A stretch of 64,000 bases of DNA from assembly GCA_947649495.1 (NCBI GenBank), contig CANSRU010000001.1, positions 180,837 through 244,836 on the forward strand, written 5' to 3'. Below the pieces are notes generated by a model. That model did not search any database. It saw nothing but the letters and a program-made list of their open reading frames with translations, and was not told where the DNA came from. Shown here piece by piece: positions 61,220-64,000 of this stretch (positions are counted from its first letter, which is position 1; every line of letters starts with the position of its first letter). Position numbers and translations under genes: made by a program. Source of the stretch: an uncultured Porphyromonadaceae bacterium. Its GTDB lineage: Bacteria; Bacteroidota; Bacteroidia; Bacteroidales; Muribaculaceae.

Positions 61220-62557
61220 TTAGATGACGCCCTGCCCCATCATGGCATTGGCCACTTTCATGAAGCCGGCGATATTCGCGCCTTTCATATAGTTGAGATA
61301 GCCGTCAGGTTCCATTCCGTACTTGACACACTGCTCGTGGATGTCGCGCATTATCACGTGGAGTTTTTCGTCCACTTCAGCGGCACTCCACTGGAGATGC
61401 ATGGCATTCTGGCTCATTTCAAGACCGGAAGTAGCCACACCTCCGGCATTGACAGCCTTGCCGGGAGCATAAGTTACCTTGCTGGATATGAATGTGTCGA
61501 TGGCTTCGGGGGTACATCCCATGTTGGAAACCTCGGCCACCATGAGCACACCGTTGTCCACAAGCTGCTTGGCATCGTCGCCGTTAAGCTCATTCTGCGT
61601 AGCACATGGAAGAGCTATGTCCACCTTCTGCTCCCAGGGCTTGCGGCCGGGGAAGAATGTTGCCTCGGGATATTTTTCGGCGTAAGGAGCCACGATGTCG
61701 TCGCCGGTGGCACGCAGATAAAGCATATAGTCTATCTTATCACCTGAAATTCCTTCGGGGTCGTAGATATATCCGTCAGGACCTGAGATGGTGACCACTT
61801 TAGCACCGAGTTCAGTAGCCTTCAGAGCCGCACCCCATGCCACATTACCGAAACCGGAAATAGCCACGGTCTTGCCCTGGATATTATCGTTTTTGGCTGC
61901 GAGCATGCTCTGAACAAAATAGAGCGCACCGAAACCGGTGGCTTCAGGACGGATGCGTGAGCCGCCAAACGACATTGCCTTGCCGGTCATCGAACCGTCG
62001 CATTCGTTGCAAAGCTTCTTGTACATGCCATACATGTATCCTACTTCGCGTCCACCCACACCTATATCGCCGGCAGGAACATCGCGGTCGGGACCGATGT
62101 TTTTCCACAATTCGAGCATGAATGCCTGGCAGAAACGCATTATTTCAGCATCGCTCTTGCCGCGGGGCGAGAAGTCGCTACCACCTTTTGCTCCGCCCAT
62201 GGGCAGTGTGGTGAGTGCATTCTTGAAAGTCTGCTCAAATCCGAGGAACTTGAGGATAGAAAGATTGACCGATGCATGGAAGCGGATGCCCCCTTTGTAC
62301 GGACCTATGGCGTTGTTGAACTGCACACGGTAGCCGATGTTGGTCTGCACCTCACCGCGGTCGTCAGTCCATGTAACACGGAAAGTAACGATACGGTCGG
62401 GTTCTACCATGCGTTCAACTATCTTTGCTTTTTCAAATTCGGGATGCTGATTGTAGACATCTTCCACGCACATCAGCACTTCCTTTACAGCTTGCAGATA
62501 CTCATGTTCACCGGGATGCTTCATCTCGAGTGAAGTCATAATGTTGTTTATATCCAT
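61220..62557 (-). CDS. gdhA: NADP-specific glutamate dehydrogenase
   Basis: PYKGGIRFHASVNLSILKFLGFEQTFKNALTTLPMGGAKGGSDF, VPAGDIGVGGREVGYM. Confidence 0.96.
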   Translation of the reverse strand: MDINNIMTSLEMKHPGEHEYLQAVKEVLMCVEDVYNQHPEFEKAKIVERMVEPDRIVTFRVTWTDDRGEVQTNIGYRVQFNNAIGPYKGGIRFHASVNLSILKFLGFEQTFKNALTTLPMGGAKGGSDFSPRGKSDAEIMRFCQAFMLELWKNIGPDRDVPAGDIGVGGREVGYMYGMYKKLCNECDGSMTGKAMSFGGSRIRPEATGFGALYFVQSMLAAKNDNIQGKTVAISGFGNVAWGAALKATELGAKVVTISGPDGYIYDPEGISGDKIDYMLYLRATGDDIVAPYAEKYPEATFFPGRKPWEQKVDIALPCATQNELNGDDAKQLVDNGVLMVAEVSNMGCTPEAIDTFISSKVTYAPGKAVNAGGVATSGLEMSQNAMHLQWSAAEVDEKLHVIMRDIHEQCVKYGMEPDGYLNYMKGANIAGFMKVANAMMGQGVI

Positions 62558-62646
62558 ATTTATATGAGATAAATGGTGTTATGTTATTCTGGTATGTTAA
62601 CTTGATGCAAATATAGCGATTATTAATTGAGATAAGCACAAAGAAA

Positions 62647-62678
62647 ATGCCTTAAATTTGGTTAAATTCAAGGCATTC
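62647..62678 (-). terminator. Terminator of the MltD-like transglycosylase gene
   Basis: Minus strand AATGCCTTGAATTT-AACC-AAATTTAAGGCATT then TTCTTT. Confidence 0.75.
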
Positions 62679-62705
62679 TTTAGCAATTTGTTATTGTGCG
62701 GATAC

Positions 62706-63980
62706 TTAACGGCGCTTTTTCGAGGTGCGACGCTTAGCCGACGATTTTTTCTTGGACGATGATTTACGTGATTTCGACGCTGCCGCCTTAGATTTTTTCG
62801 ACGATGATTTCACGCTGCTACCCTTGGCTGGAATCTTGAGTTTCTGACCTATGGATATACGGGTAGTGCCTTTGCTCATGCCATTGGCCTGCTGTATGGC
62901 CTGCACTGTCGTGCCGTATTTGCGGGCGAGGCGGTCGAGGTTGTCACCGCTTTTCACCACATGTGTAGTGGGCTTGGGCTCGGCCTTTTTAGCCTTCGCG
63001 CTCTTCTTCGATGCCGAGGTCCGGTCGGCACGCTTTGAAGAATAGGACGACTCATAACGGTCGGAACCTGATTGTGAGCGGGAGCGCACATTGTTGCGCG
63101 TTGAAGCAGCCGCCATGGTCTCGTTGCGTTCTATAACCTCTATCACCAGCTCATCGCCCTCTTTCACCTTGCCACGGCGCAAGTTGTTCCAGCGTTTCAC
63201 ATCAGTAGCGCTCACACCATACTTCTTGGCAATGTCGCGTAGGTTCTCGCCACGACCCACCACGTGTGTCTTCTTGACAACATTGACGGCAGCCATGCCA
63301 TCGCCACCGCCGCCATTCAACGACGCCGAATCGGACTGGCCGGGGACACGACGCGGTTTTCCGGGCTCAACATAGGTGCGGCGCGCATATTCGTCCATGT
63401 CGTGATTGAGTATAGCGTCTTTGCTTATTATATAACTCAGGCACTGCTGCGAAGGCAATACGAGCGAGTAGGGATGATGATCACCGGGAATGATATCCTT
63501 GCGGAACTGAGGATTGAGCATGCGTATCTCCTCCACCGGTATGTTGAGCACATCAGCAATCTGGCGGAAGTGCACGCGGTCGGCCACCTCAACCGTATCG
63601 GTCACGAGTTGTTTTTTAACGAGTGTCGGAGCTATTCCGTAGCGGTTGTGATAGTTCATCACAAAATTGGCGGCAATGAATGCAGGCACATAACCGCGAG
63701 TCTCGCTCGGGAGATAATTGTATATCTCCCAGAAGTCCTTCTTACCTCCACCTGCGCGCCGCAGAGCTTTGTTCACATTGCCGGGGCCGCAATTGTATGC
63801 GGCTATTGCAAGCGACCAGTCGTTGTAGATGGAATAGAGCTGCTTGAGGAATTTGGCGGCATAGCGGGATGACATGCGGGGATCGCGACGCTGGTCGACA
63901 AGCGAGTTAACCTCCATGCCAAGACCGGTGGCGGTGGCAGGCATGAATTGCCATAGGCCGCCGGCTCCTGCGCGCGACAC
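62706..63980 (-). CDS. Lytic transglycosylase, MltD-like with two LysM domains (5' end outside window)
   Basis: SRAGAGGLWQFMPATATGLG, AAYNCGPGNVNKALRRAGG; LysM THVVGRGENLRDIAKKYGV and THVVKSGDNLDRLARKYGT; polycationic tail. Confidence 0.92.
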   Translation of the reverse strand: MSRAGAGGLWQFMPATATGLGMEVNSLVDQRRDPRMSSRYAAKFLKQLYSIYNDWSLAIAAYNCGPGNVNKALRRAGGGKKDFWEIYNYLPSETRGYVPAFIAANFVMNYHNRYGIAPTLVKKQLVTDTVEVADRVHFRQIADVLNIPVEEIRMLNPQFRKDIIPGDHHPYSLVLPSQQCLSYIISKDAILNHDMDEYARRTYVEPGKPRRVPGQSDSASLNGGGGDGMAAVNVVKKTHVVGRGENLRDIAKKYGVSATDVKRWNNLRRGKVKEGDELVIEVIERNETMAAASTRNNVRSRSQSGSDRYESSYSSKRADRTSASKKSAKAKKAEPKPTTHVVKSGDNLDRLARKYGTTVQAIQQANGMSKGTTRISIGQKLKIPAKGSSVKSSSKKSKAAASKSRKSSSKKKSSAKRRTSKKRR

Positions 63981-64000
63981 AGCGTTGGGGTTTATAGCCG

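Noticed and set aside
1-64000. CRISPR arrays, IS elements, tRNA/rRNA genes, defense or biosynthetic clusters
   Set aside because: Read-through of intergenic regions and ORF products gave no direct-repeat arrays, transposases, rRNA-like sequence or recognised defense/BGC enzymes; tRNAscan/CRISPRFinder/DefenseFinder would be needed for certainty.

Overview
This 64-kb window looks like chromosomal core from a Bacteroidales genome. Muribaculaceae-like is my inference from gene families and TAnnTTTG-type promoters; I ran no database search. I see about 59 protein genes, nearly all housekeeping or envelope functions: clpB, mnmA, rsmE, recR, a DPP III peptidase, rlmI, rseP, dxr, an OmpA-family porin, a phosphohexomutase, ndk, recG, ispD, an S41 protease, coaD, parE, several glycosyltransferases, an acyl-CoA ligase, prfB, pepD, a flippase, an EnvC-like M23 protein, DUF4292, TPR, dut, prmA, a YtxH/holin-like small membrane cluster, GH20, rpoD, an ABC transporter, a DAACS symporter, a DUF2807 protein, gdhA and an MltD-like transglycosylase. 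I found no convincing tRNA, rRNA, CRISPR array, transposon, prophage or biosynthetic cluster, and no clear-cut new multi-gene system. The observations most worth following up are: (1) a recurring promoter module with a covarying inverted repeat that overlaps the -33 box, at dxr (tandem), a GT2 gene and an outer-membrane protein gene; (2) the prfB programmed +1 frameshift with a full AGGAGG in a phylum reported to sequester its anti-SD, together with an SPY rather than SPF codon-recognition motif; (3) a DUF4292 lipoprotein that is a candidate LolB-like factor; (4) an AT-rich two-gene islet bounded by hairpins and encoding a protein with tandem ExoX-C-like motifs; (5) an 89-bp antisense coding overlap between a muramidase tail and a flippase transmembrane helix; (6) a four-gene small membrane protein cluster resembling YqjD/E/K.
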